Below, in pieces: positions 1 through 11,880 of a stretch of 64,000 nt of DNA. The stretch comes from Acanthosoma haemorrhoidale (Eukaryota > Arthropoda > Insecta > Hemiptera > Acanthosomatidae): positions 107,366,638 to 107,430,637 of the forward strand of contig OV884014.1 of assembly GCA_930367205.1 (NCBI GenBank), given 5' to 3'. A model generated the notes under the pieces. It ran no database searches, was not told the DNA's origin, and saw only the letters and a program-made list of their open reading frames with translations. How positions within the stretch are numbered: position 1 is the stretch's first letter; every line of letters begins with the position of its first letter. A program made the position numbers and the translations under genes.

Positions 1-1629
1 TATGTGTACATTTATCAAATTGTTTTGTGGGTTTCAAAGCTAAAGCATTGATTACGTTATCAAATTATTATTGGGGAAAAAAAAAATTATTTAAAACGTG
101 ACAAGGTACTGACTAGTAGTTACAGCAAACTGTAACTGTTACACATCATTTCGATATAATCTTTCCAGTTTAATCCTCTGTGGGATTTATATATTGAATG
201 ATTTATGTTGAAAGAGCAATTTCATTTCTTCATGACCATTATCAACGACCGTAACGAATTGAGGGCAACAATTAAATAGTGGGATTAAATTAAAGTAGTT
301 GAGTCTCTAATTGTCCGCAATAATTTATTTTATTTCATATAATTTCTTAAGTACCGCCTTAACCTTCACCGTCGAGTATAATTGTTGGCTAATAAATAAG
401 GTACTGTTGACAACGTGGTTCTCATCGTGGTCAGTATGTGTTGAAATTAGCCTTAAAACTTCGCACCTTCTGTGTAAAATAACTACTGTGTTAATAGCTC
501 GATGGTTATTATTGGTTGGTGGTTGTTACATTTACATTTAGGGCTAGTAAATATTATAGTGGCAATTCCTTAATTAGACCCTTTGTCTGCTGCTTTTATT
601 CTTACTAACCAATGGCCATTGATGTTAATTGTTATTTAAATGACGATTAGAGAAACTTCACTATAGACAAGCCGGATGAATTGTTGTGGTCTCATTTGCT
701 AACTTGTCGATAACTAATTCTTACTCTGTTATTATGGTTAATAAATCCAAGATGACATGTTAGTATATAGCTAATGTACCTTCTCTAGTCTAAGACAATA
801 ATTTGTAAATATTTTGTTTCTTCATTATTGTTCTAAATTTCGATTACAACTTTTGAGTCTTTACAAAAGTATTTTATCATATGAATTTATTTATTAAGCA
901 TTTTTTTAATTTGTCATAAGGTGTCTTCAAAATGGTGCTGCCTATTTAAAAATTAAAATCTCAAATTGTGAACACTATGACAATGTTTATTTTCTCATTC
1001 GCATTCCTTAAATAGACATTAATATATAATAATGTAAAAAAGCTCGCTAGTTTTTATTGGCTGCGGACCGCCATTGCCCTTCCGATACACACATAGATAT
1101 ATTTAATCCATTAGCCAGATAGATAGTTGTATGTTTTACTGCCGTCAGGGAACACAGCCATCGACAGACTTATTATGGACTGCCTATTATAAAAGGCTTG
1201 GTAGTTATAATATATATGATTAAACATTACAGCCGGCAGATGCCAGGTCATCATCATCAACACCTCGAGTGTAATATTAACCACACAGCAAGCATTTGTT
1301 CTCCTTAGATCCCAGCCAAGTTATCGCTTAAAGTAACAAATGACAAGGCGAAAATAATTTTAGAGATATTAAACAAAACATAAATTAGGAACTGACAATA
1401 TAAAATTAGTGAATTTAACTTCGAGCAGTTTTAAATGTCATGTATTAGTTGTACGTGTTTTAATAAAGATATATAATTACGGAATGTGTGTCTTCTATTA
1501 ACTAAACTTTAGTTAAAGTAATCTAAGCTTTAAACTTTAGACTTTTCCCGACGATTAAAGATACTCAAAATATAGTACCACTAAAACCATTTGAGAAATA
1601 TTCAAGAATAATTGGTTAGATTAGATAAT
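1..1629. other. AT-rich non-coding stretch
   Basis: No gene, splice-flanked exon or recognisable repeat could be supported. Reading frames are short, low in complexity and without known motifs. A small G+C-richer patch near 1050-1270 has no coding signature. Confidence 0.6.
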
Positions 1630-1630
1630 T

Positions 1631-1695
1631 GTTTAGCAGTAGATATCGCTAATTTATAAAGGTCGTGGGTTCGAATCCCTTAGTGGAAAGTGAAT
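1631..1695 (+). other. tRNA-like (SINE-head) relic
   Basis: GGTTCGAATCC at 1668-1678 is a perfect match to the pol III B-box consensus, preceded by TTAGCAGTAGA (about 1633-1643), a weak A-box candidate. The two are about 24 bases apart, shorter than in a real tRNA, and no cloverleaf with a proper acceptor stem is apparent. A decayed tRNA-derived SINE head is the best reading; chance occurrence of the B-box is the alternative. Confidence 0.25.
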
Positions 1696-2114
1696 TGACT
1701 CCATTAAATATGAATAATTAAACACAGTTGATAGCTTCCATATGACATAATAACTATAAGGATTATGGCTCTAAATATGAGTACTTAAGGCTCAATAACT
1801 ACTTAAATTATGTCGATATATTATATAATATGTATGTACACTCAAAGGGGAGATATTGAGCAAATCAAATATTTAAGCACTAATATTAATATATGAGCGT
1901 TTATTCCAATACTAGGACAAAGTAAAATAATCATAGTGATAACAAAATGGCATATACACACACACAAAAATCACTCTGATTACGATTTAAATCCTGCTCT
2001 TGTTGAAGAACACACAAAGTAACAATATAATTTTTTAAAAAACTACGGATTAAATATTTTTTAATCTAATTGACTTAGCGTGTTGTTTGGTTTAATTCAA
2101 GCTTTAACCCGTCC
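1696..2114. other. AT-rich non-coding stretch
   Basis: Nothing recognisable: no exon-like block, repeat copy or structured element was seen here. Confidence 0.5.
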
Positions 2115-3205
2115 TGGTTCAGTAACATAAACGTCAAACTATTTTCTGTACCATCCATTACTACATTTTAAGTAAATGTAGCTTAATTTTACTACACATA
2201 TTTCACTAAAATTACATACTTTTAAGTATTCCTTATATATTCTCCCATATTTCTTTGGGGGTTACACATACTTCTTTTTAAATGAAAATAAATCCAGTGC
2301 ATTCAGTTAAAAGATGAGAATTTCGGAGAAATGATAATCTGCTTGAGTTGTATTCTTGGAGCAGGTGGCCTTATTTATTTGGATAATTAGACTGAGAATT
2401 GTTTACTTTTCTAAATTTAGCCAATCCCTTACCTTCACTCTCATAATTTTTATTTATCTCTGTTCTCAATTCAAGTTGTGATTTTATACAACAAACTAAA
2501 AAAAAATCGGCGAAAACTAGAGACCTAGTTGACAAAAACATTTCTTGACGAAACATTTAATAGTGATGAGGGAATTTTAAATTTTCGTGCTGTGATGAAC
2601 CACTTTTGACTGACTTTAAAATACAATTTTGAAGGAACCTTTATCAACAGTACAATGATCAACTACGTGGACTTGTGTCTGCAGTAGAACTGTTATTTTC
2701 ACAGATTACGTTATAATTATTAGACGTAATGGCTATTTTAGTGTATATATAATAAATTCTAAGTGGAAAATAAGCAAAATAATTTTAAGTAATAAAACAG
2801 TTATTACTAGATAAAATGCTATTTGAAAACACATTAACATCTTAATAATACAGATTCTTCTACCTTGCCTTGCTTTTTGCAAACAGACTTTTCTCCATTC
2901 TCAAGTGACTGGCTAGATAAATTGCCATGATTACAACTTAATTGATAACAGATGTAAAACAAATTTATGTAATCATGATTTAATAACACGTTATAATATA
3001 TCGCCACGTAATTAATCTTATTTCACAAAGAAAAATACATAAAACGAATAAGATCCAACATCCATCTCGTACGATGTAGAATTTGGAACTAGTGTGCACC
3101 TTGGCCGAAGGTACAAAGATCAAACCCACGACTATGTCCGAACCAGTTCGCTCAGCTCTTTCCAATAATACGCAATCGTTAAAAAATTGTTTTAAACTTC
3201 CCTGT
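2115..3205. repeat. dispersed ~1 kb repeat, copy A
   Basis: This block recurs in the same orientation at 62862-63695. Shared landmarks in order are a 'ctgtaccatc.attactaca' stretch, 'gttacacatacttcttttta' followed by about 150 nearly identical bases, 'cacgttataatatat', and a G+C-richer end containing 'gatcaaacccacga'. The minus strand of that end (about 3118-3153) has GGGTTTGATC and GAGCGAACTGG, resembling degenerate B and A boxes only 13 bases apart, so a tRNA-derived head is possible but unproven. No transposase or reverse transcriptase is encoded. It is probably a non-autonomous element; its class is unknown. Copy A carries an uninterrupted version of a site that is interrupted in copy B. 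Confidence 0.75.
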
Positions 3206-3383
3206 AATTTATATGTGTTATATTTCTTTGCCATATTTCTTTTTCACCTTGTTTTGAAAAGAATTGTTGTGTTTATACATTTTTTTCCGCTTGACTTTAT
3301 ATTTCATTCCCTCACACCACCTTCAAGCAGGTACTCCTAGTAGAAGGATCCGCTGTAGTAGTACTTTTTTCTGTGATACATAT

Positions 3384-3850
3384 ACCTGTAGATATATTTT
3401 ATTACATATAATTGCTAGTCATTACTATGATTACAGTTATACATTAATGCCAAGACTGTAGTGTGATAACCACTCGTCTGGTTTTAACATCTCCCAGTCT
3501 ATGATGCTCTATTTATATGAATACATATAATTATGTAATAACCTGTAGATATATTTTATTACATATAATTGCTAGTCATTACTATGATTACAGTTATACA
3601 TTAATGACAAGACTGTAGTGTGATAACCACTCGGCTGGTTTTAACATCTCCCAGCCTATGATACTCTATTTCTATGAATACATATAATTATGTAATAACC
3701 TGTAGATATATTTTATTACATATAATTGCTAGTCATTACTATGATTACAGTTATGCATTAATGACAAGACTGTAGTGTGATAACCACTCGGCTCTCCCAG
3801 CCTGGCATACTCTATTTCTATGAATACATATAATTATGTAATAACCTGTA
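3384..3850. repeat. 157-bp tandem repeat, three copies
   Basis: Units begin at 3384, 3541 and 3698, each starting 'acctgtagatatatttt'; a fourth truncated start lies at 3844. Copies 1 and 2 are 157 bp. Copy 3 is 146 bp because about 11 bases around 'ctggttttaacatctccc' are missing. Identity is high with scattered substitutions. No coding potential is evident. Confidence 0.9.
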
Positions 3851-6289
3851 ACTAGCCTAATGGCTGCCTAGTGATGCCGTTTCTGTCGTATTATATAACT
3901 CATTAACGGTTGGTTAAATTCTACCATATTATTAGTTATATATAACGCAAGTGGTAAACTATTATTGTTTGACGTATTTACATTGTTATCGACTACCTAT
4001 AAATACCTTCTTAGGATAGGGAAGATATCAGTTGTAACAGTATGTATGGACTTTTATGTTATGTTTGATGAATATTTTGTAATTGAAAAATATTCTTATT
4101 TGGTATTGCCTTACAGCATAAAGCAACTCTTTAGGAATTTGAGTCAGATGACATAAAACAAAATATGAATAAACAAAAATGATAAAAAATATTTAATTTA
4201 TGCGTTTCTATGCGTATTATCCAGTTTTACAGTTCCATTTGCATATAAATAATTTTAAATTCGTTTTTAAATGTGGTCCTTTGTAGTTGGACCCTGAGCC
4301 GTTATGCTGATACATATTTTGAAGTTAGTGCCAACCTCTTTGTCGGCAACAGGACACATCCTGCAGACCTGCGAAGACATCCGGTCTGACATAAAGCCCC
4401 AGGTAGCGGAAACCCGATCTCCTCCTTCCTACCGTTTTCTGCCAGGGGATGCTCCTTCTTCTCTTGTCCTCTACAGCTGCTGGTACAACCCTATCTTCGG
4501 GGGACAAATTGCCTGTAACCGGAGAATTTCATCCTGTCCCAGCTCTGGAAACAATCTAACAACTTATGCCTGTTTGGGTCTCAGGTAGTTTCCTCTATCG
4601 CCTGTCTTCTCAACAACAGTCTAATGTGCCTCTATAAAAACATTTACTGGATCAATCCCCAGGGAGAGCTTTTACACGTGTAATTGGATAGTGGTCGGAG
4701 ACATTATCTTCACTTTTGTTTAATACAGGATGTTGGGAAATAAAAGTCAAATATTAAGCATTGTTTACTTGTTGTTTAGCAAGCATTGTTTAAATTGAAT
4801 CGCAAGGCGAAATAAAGAATGCTTATTAGGAGAATTCCCCGTTATTCGGCAGATTGCTCGACTATTTATTTATAGTCAAGCCGACGTTTCGACAATATCT
4901 TCCTTGCATTTTATCCTCATAGCATTAGATGAAATAGAGCATGGTGATTTTAGATTTGGAATAATTAGTCCATTGGATGAATAGATTATGTTATTCTTCC
5001 TATTATGTCATATCTTATATTACCATTGTCTTTATATTTTCATTTATCTTTTATCCTTAATGTCAATATCTTTCCCTCCATTTCAAAGCCTTATGTTCCG
5101 CTCACACTTTTTAATTTCGACAATAAGATACGCTCGTTGGCCTAACGTTGTGGGAAATACTAGCAACCAAAAATAATATAATTGACATCAACCGCCGTAG
5201 GGTATAAAAGGTTTTCGAGGAAATTGTAGAGTTTTGATCGATTATAAAATTTTAGTTTAACGGATTCCTTCTATTAAATATTTGTTTTACAAAGTAGAAT
5301 GGCCGTTGGCCTGGATCTACTCCTGATGGACTTGTGGGTTGGCCGCCTCAACCTTTACACCTCACCCCAGGCCCAATTAAAGCCATTAGGTCTTAGGCTC
5401 TACACTAGAGGGCATGTCCAGGCAGTAATCACCTGATGGAGAAGAGGTCGATGACCAGACTACATCCAGACAGATTATAAATTTGATTAAAAATCTCATC
5501 GATCCAAAGGATTAACAGCAATTTATCCCGAGGGGGCGCCGCTATAAAAATTAATTCGATATTAATAAAGAGAGAAGCAGCATTCTTGCACGTAGCGTCC
5601 ACACCCACAGCCTTCGCCCCATTCAAGGGATGAGGATATTCCCGCCTCTACATTATATAGTGTGTATATTATATATCCAGTAATTATTGTCATCAACCAG
5701 TCAGCTGTCCTTATTTACAGTGCTAATCAATTGTCCCTGTATCATTAATGATGGCAATAATATCATTGAGTGTCAATCTAAAATTTGTCTTTAGTTTCTA
5801 ACAAGAAAGAAATAGTTTGTTATCACAGGGATGATAAGCACATTTTAAATTATAACGGTAAATGTCTGCTTAATGAGATGGATTATGCCTCTATTTAGTA
5901 GTTTATAATCCTTTAAAAATCATCAAAAAGTGTTCCAATATTGCTGAGCGAACCCTTAGGGTCAAGTTGGTTTTTGGTCAATAAAATCTCATCATTGTTT
6001 CACTATTAGAATGTATGCAATACATTTTGGCATTTGTTCTAGACACGTTGTAACCTACCTGCTGGAGATTTTCTTAAATTTTCCTGCTACAGCAGTCTAT
6101 TTTTACATAAATCTCATTGTTACTTAATGAATAACTAATAATCTTATTCAGACAATTTTACCTCAGTTATTTTAGTGTCTACTGAGTCACAAGACAATTA
6201 TTACGAAAATACTTCATTTATCGCTTTGTGTGTATTTATTAATTCGTTGATTGATACTAGAGCCCTGCCCTACATAAGCCTGGTGTTTC
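3851..6289. other. non-coding stretch without a supported gene
   Basis: A G+C-richer block at about 4320-4600 is open on both strands but matches no known protein and has no paired splice signals; a second at about 5290-5630 likewise. A short palindrome, GACTAT-ttattt-ATAGTC, lies near 4858-4876. No other structure was seen. Confidence 0.5.
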
Positions 6290-6540
6290 TATTTTTATTT
6301 AACAATTTTTATTAAGATAAAATTACAATCTGCCTTTTTTCCACAAGGTTGTCACCTCCCTCGCATGCGAAGGAGGAAGCGGGGTCTTGGGGAGTCCTTC
6401 ACGCTCCTACGTCAGCCGCGTCACTGGATAAGAGCCAGCGGAGGCTGACCGAGAGCGCGAGAGCCACAGACGCTCAGGACATGATTGGAAAAACTGGCCA
6501 CTGCCAGGACTCCCATTGTTCCATTCATTATAGTTATGTA
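6290..6540 (-). mobile_element. LINE 3'-end fragment
   Basis: Read on the minus strand, this ends in 'ggcagattgtaattttatc' followed by an A-rich tail, the same terminus as at 16600, 41890, 43280 and 55135. Its upstream part (cgcatgcgagggaggtgaca and the preceding ~170 bases) matches 41650-41840 closely. An open frame on the plus strand starting near 6349 is antisense to the element. The two copies differ in that frame mainly by amino-acid-changing substitutions, so I treat it as an artefact. The fragment is 5'-truncated, as usual for target-primed retrotransposition. The family is probably Jockey-like by association with 43250-43560. Confidence 0.7.
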
Positions 6541-9500
6541 AAATATACAGAAATTCCGAACCTGGTATAATGACAAAGACATAATTTAGTAATCCATCTT
6601 CAACATAACTGGATTATAATATAAGTTGATATTATTCACTCTATCAAGTTTCCGTTTTAGGAGGGATTAATCCTATTATATTTTGATATGATTAGTTTTA
6701 ATTGGTCTCAACGTTATTGCAGTTATTTCACAATAGCTTTTAAAAACTTAATGGTGCAGTTACCAGTGTAGTTGGGGCTAGGTTTTTACCTTTGTTTGAT
6801 TAACAGAATTTAATAAAATGGTTGTTTTGTTAACCTGTATTTGATCCAAGAAGCTGCTCATTTATCCCCGTAGCGACGAGTCGGCCCTGACCATCAATAG
6901 TGATGGACGAAATACCTCGATTCTAATCTGTAGCTCTTGATGTAGTTGTTTATAAGTGATGGACGAGGTACCTATTCGTAGAATTTATTTGAAGCATTAC
7001 AAATCAAGATAGAAAAAATCCGGATTCACCCTCGCGGAGTTCACAGCCCCCCTCCAGGGCGTATGAGCCCCCGAAGACCACACCGCCCCCCTGGGACCCA
7101 AGATTGATAGTCCGTGTAAAATCGCCCGCTGCTGAAGTGTGCATTGAAGTCGACGGGAGGTCTGTGGCGCGTGCGCGCTAGGTCTAATGTTTACATATCA
7201 CAGCTGTAGTCTGACTTTCACTACTTCTGTATACACTGTCATTATTTCCTCAAATATACTTACTAAATACATAATATAAACGACTGTCTGCCTGTCATTT
7301 CACCCGCAAGTCAATCTACATAGGTGAAACGTTGACATTTTTGTGATTTTATTTAAAAATTAATAAACAACTAAGGAGGGATTTTTTGGCTTAGTGAAAA
7401 TTTATTTTCATACCGTTAATTATTATTTAAACGTGTCTCGTTTTGGCGTTTTTCTCTCAAGAATATTATCACTGACAATGAAAAAACGATAAAATTCTCG
7501 CTGCACCTCCGGAATGTAAACTTGCTTCCACGAAAGAGCAGAAGTTGAAAGGCTCCCCCGAATAGTACATATATCATCCACCCTCATGAATATACACAAC
7601 ATAACGTAGCTACATTAGATTGTAGATTGTACAAGGCCCGCGAAGAAGTACAATGGGCCAGCGGGTTATGTAAAACGCGGCAACGTAAGGTCACAGCTGT
7701 CATTGTCACCGGAGATAATCGGTCCACGTAACCACTGCTTCGTTATTAGTCAGTTCCGATAATTATAGCCATTGTGTTATTACTAAGGCTGGGGTGAGTG
7801 TCTGTGGCTCCTCGCGGGTTATGTCTGAGCAAAACTGTAACGCGGATATTCTGTAGGCGCAGCCACAAATTTCGATATTTTCTATTAAATTTTTCCTAAG
7901 TAGAATTAGACTTGGGAGGACATAGTTTATAGCGTATGTCAAGTGGTTTTCAACCTGTCAACTGACACTGTCTTAGATTTGATGGTGACTATATCAAATC
8001 TAATTAACTCATTTATAATCCTTCAAGGGATAAATACTTTATCCACTTTTTTCATTCATGTATGTTACGTTTTGAATAGCTTTGTTAGTTTTACAAAAAT
8101 TTATTGTAAAAAAAAAAAAAAACCTTGATTATAGATCAAATTATGGCAGAAATAAAGCATTAGCTAGGCTATAAACTGTTTTAGACTAGAATGTGGAACT
8201 CCATGCTGATGTGGCTGGAGTTATACCGATGTTTTCGTCCGTAAAAAAACCTCCTACTTGCACTTTACAAACAAATTAAACAAGGGAAAGCGAAAGAAAA
8301 TTCTTAAATCTTACAAACACCCTGTCAGGTAACCATTTCAATAGGCTCATATTTCCTATTAATTTTTGGTTGCTTTTGTTAGCCGCTTGTAAAAAGTTAA
8401 TAATTTATTGCCGGTCCGAAGGCAATCATGGAGCTATTTCTTAGAGCTCAAAGGCAATCATTGCACGTTCTGATAAAACCCAATTCCGTCAAATGAGACA
8501 AGTCACATTTCCAGTTTGAATTTTCGTTTTGTAAAGTTCTTGTTATAAAATGCTGGCAGCACTCTTCGTCTTAATTACCCACATAGCTCAAGGTAATAGG
8601 ATTGAGTAGATTGAGGCTCCATCTTCTATTAAACCCATTATTGTTGAATAGTTTTTGCTCCCATGAATAATGTAATGGAAGATTCGCATTCGCAGAATTA
8701 CATGAGTTCGCCTTCGCAGAGATGGTGATAGTTCTTCGAATACGTCACATTATGACGAGGAAAACTTCTTCATGTTTGGCCTCCTTAGCGTGAATTATGC
8801 AGAACAGTCATTGAGTCATTTATCGTGGGTCTGGTTTATGCCGCTGTAATATGTAGCCAAGAGATGCCGATAATCTGAAAATAACAGTCATATGCATTTT
8901 TAGTAAAGTGTCGTTGATTTTTTCAAAACCATTTTCCTTTCATCGCTGTCGTTGTCACTCCCTTGGCCAACATTTAGACATCAAATTTTACATTTCAATT
9001 CACGTCGAGCCATCCATATATCAATTATTGTTTATTAAAAAACTTATATTGTGTATAATTTTTATTAGGCTACCGTAATTTTAAAAACACACTTTAAATC
9101 TACCTTCCAGTTCGAGACTTTAGTTGTTTTTGTTTGTTTTGTTTTTTTTTGGGGGGGGAGGTAGTTAATAAATTTAGCTTCATTTGTTGCGATGATTGTT
9201 AAACATATTACCTATTATATATTATACATCGTGATCTCAGGACCTTTACAATGATATACTCTCAATATGGAAGACTAATATTTACTATGTAATTTATCAA
9301 TTAATAAGTCATCTAAATTATTTTTTATGGAGTCGTAATTTTTTTCATGCCATATGTCTATCCAAGAAAAGGTTTCTGTGAAATGTCATTCTTACAGAAG
9401 ACGCAGACAAAAAGGGTTGTTGGTTCCCTTTGATGTTGCTCAGCTGCAGTAAACAGTGTGTTGTGAGCCCGTACCTGGGCCAAAGAGCTTCGGATTTCCC

Positions 9501-11789
9501 CTCGGACCGGTAGAAAGTCGGAGGTGGCCCGCGGCGGTAATTTTATACAAAAAGAAAAGAACAAGTCGTTTGTGAACGGTCCGTTCACTGCCAGAGAGAG
9601 ATAAAGGCCGAATGTATGTGCGTGTATGTCGAAGCACGCCAAGGGACAACAGCTCCTTCGATATGATTGGGTTCAGTATCACGCTCCAACAGTCATGTTT
9701 GGTATTAACGGCGGCATCCGCAAAGTACACCCAGTTATTTAAGAATACTTTTCTAACGGTAAATATATGTTCGCTACATTCCTCTTTCCTCTCTGAACTT
9801 TTATACTTTCTCAAGTGACTGTTGATGTGAAACGTTCATCACTGCACAAATGAACTGTAAAAATAACTGAAATAAATTTTTTAGATTTCCTGCTTCCATT
9901 GTGAGAAATCACACACGTTGTGAGAATCACAATCAAGTTAAGTTACCTTTACGTACATTTCACAGTCAGGGATATCGGGGGGGGGGGGCTTTCCTCTTAG
10001 GGATTTGTCCTTGCATGTGAGAAAAAAACCTAAATTTTTAAAATTTTTGAATTTAAATAAAATAGCAGTAACGAATGGCTGGTCGAATCTAAATACAAAA
10101 AATCACTATCACAAACAACCTTGAATTGCAAAAGCAGATATAATTGAGTTTCAACTATTTTTCTCTACTTTCCCGTAGCCCCAGGGTATGAAAAAGAAAA
10201 ATGTTAATATATTTATTATGATAGGCATATGTATACATTAATTTGACTAATAAAGTAACTAATTGTTAAGTTGTTAATGGTATTTGTCTAGTGTCTGCTT
10301 GATGACCTAATTTAGTTTGAAACTTACATAAGATTCGTTCGTAATAATTTTAGTATGTGAACATATAAAAAAGTGTTATGAAAAAATAAAATATGAATTA
10401 ATAAGCTTTTGTTTTTATAAAATAAGTAAGGCACTTAAATGTGATTAGGAACTAAGTGCAGCCGATCGTTAATTCTTAAATTACAGTGCGTCAAGTGTGT
10501 ACTATCAACGAGTTAAATTGTCGTATTTTTTTTCAATTGATGCTTCGTAAATGCGAGACACTGTCCCAATATCGTGGACTACCTTCAAAATGAATAGGCA
10601 TTGGTTGTTGTATTTTTGGTTTCACTGATGATACAACTCAGCCATGACTAACCGTTATTCATTAGTCACGACTTGACTTCCAGGCAGGTACTTTGTCTGT
10701 GTGTGTGTGCTTATGTTAGTGTTAACTTGCAGTCTACAATTCATGCATTCAAGTTACATGTAGGACTTTGTGTAATGTTCGGTTTGATGGGCACTGAGGT
10801 CAGTTTGTGATAGGTCCAAGTATTATGGACTGTTCGTTTGTTCTCTTAAGATGGATTCCGTTATATTACAAAATAAAGGGATTAATTCTCTTTCTCCCCA
10901 CGGAGAAATTCCCAGTTATTCCAAAATATAAAATTTTGGAACAGACATATTTTAGCTGTAAATTTTCCTTCTCATTTGTTCAGGTGGTTCTTAGCCAAGG
11001 AGGTGTGTACGACAAATACAAGTTATTTTCTCTCAAAAATAAATAGGTTTTTTTTAATCGTTTATTTAAAGAAGCAAGGGATGCAAACTATGTCTTGGTG
11101 ACTTAAATTAAATGTAATGACTGTAAGCATGAAAAGAAAAATTTGTTTTCTCTATCAATTGTTAATAATTGAACAAAAAATTGTTGGTTGATGGACATTT
11201 TCTGCATTTGATGTTATAAAGAAATAGAGGAATTGTTTTATATAAATCAGCCGACATTTCTCGGCCATATATTGCGACCATAGCATGACCACTGAACCAT
11301 GACCCCTTTGCGGTAGACTGGGCGAGGCTTTTGTCGGCCGCAGGAGCTTCATCTCCCGTCACGGTGGTAACGCTCGGCCCCCGCCTCCACTTCACACCTT
11401 CTCTATCCCTTTAGTTCGTCTGTACATATTCTAGAAGGACAACCCATTTAATTTAACTACATTGACTTTATTTAAACTATTCTAACAATGTTATTAAATT
11501 GTTAACAAAATTATGGCTTGGATAACTTCATATTTTTAAAATGTTTATTAGTTCCATTCATGTTCTTTGATTTTCTAATTGATAATTACTAGAAACTAAC
11601 TTAATTATAGCAAAATTGCTACATTATGCTATTCATTTTATATAAATCCATATTAAATATTTGGTCAATTATATTTCAAATCTGTTCTGGATGAAAAAGA
11701 GAAAATCTAAATTGAAAATGTAGCCTTTGAAATTCTCCGTAAAGGTATTCTGTTGTCTATTTTTGAAAAAAACTAATATATAGATATAC
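6541..11789. other. long non-coding stretch without a supported gene
   Basis: G+C-richer patches occur at about 7020-7180, 7500-7850 and 9430-9720. Short frames there match no family and have no convincing splice-site pair. A homopolymer T-then-G run lies at 9142-9158 and a G12 run at 9977-9988. These patches could be cis-regulatory DNA or decayed repeats; the sequence alone does not decide. Confidence 0.45.
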
Positions 11790-11880
11790 GTTTCCGACCT
11801 AAAAAAGCTTTTATTTCACTAGCTTTTATTTCACTAGCTTTTATTTATTTTATTATCATCTTCATGTTGAGGTCGGAAAC
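11790..11880. repeat. 11-bp inverted repeat enclosing a 15-bp tandem repeat
   Basis: GTTTCCGACCT (11790-11800) is the perfect reverse complement of AGGTCGGAAAC (11870-11880). The 69-base loop contains 'agcttttatttcact' twice plus a partial third copy. The stem is G+C-richer than its surroundings. It could be a remnant of an element's inverted ends or a transcribed hairpin; no further support is visible. Confidence 0.65.

Noticed and set aside
3118..3153. tRNA promoter in the dispersed repeat
   Set aside because: The box-like motifs are only 13 bases apart and the B-box match is imperfect; recorded as a note, not as an RNA gene.
9440..9814. 124-codon minus-strand frame with overlapping frames on the plus strand
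   Set aside because: No family motif; both strands are open because of a G+C-rich patch; no splice context.
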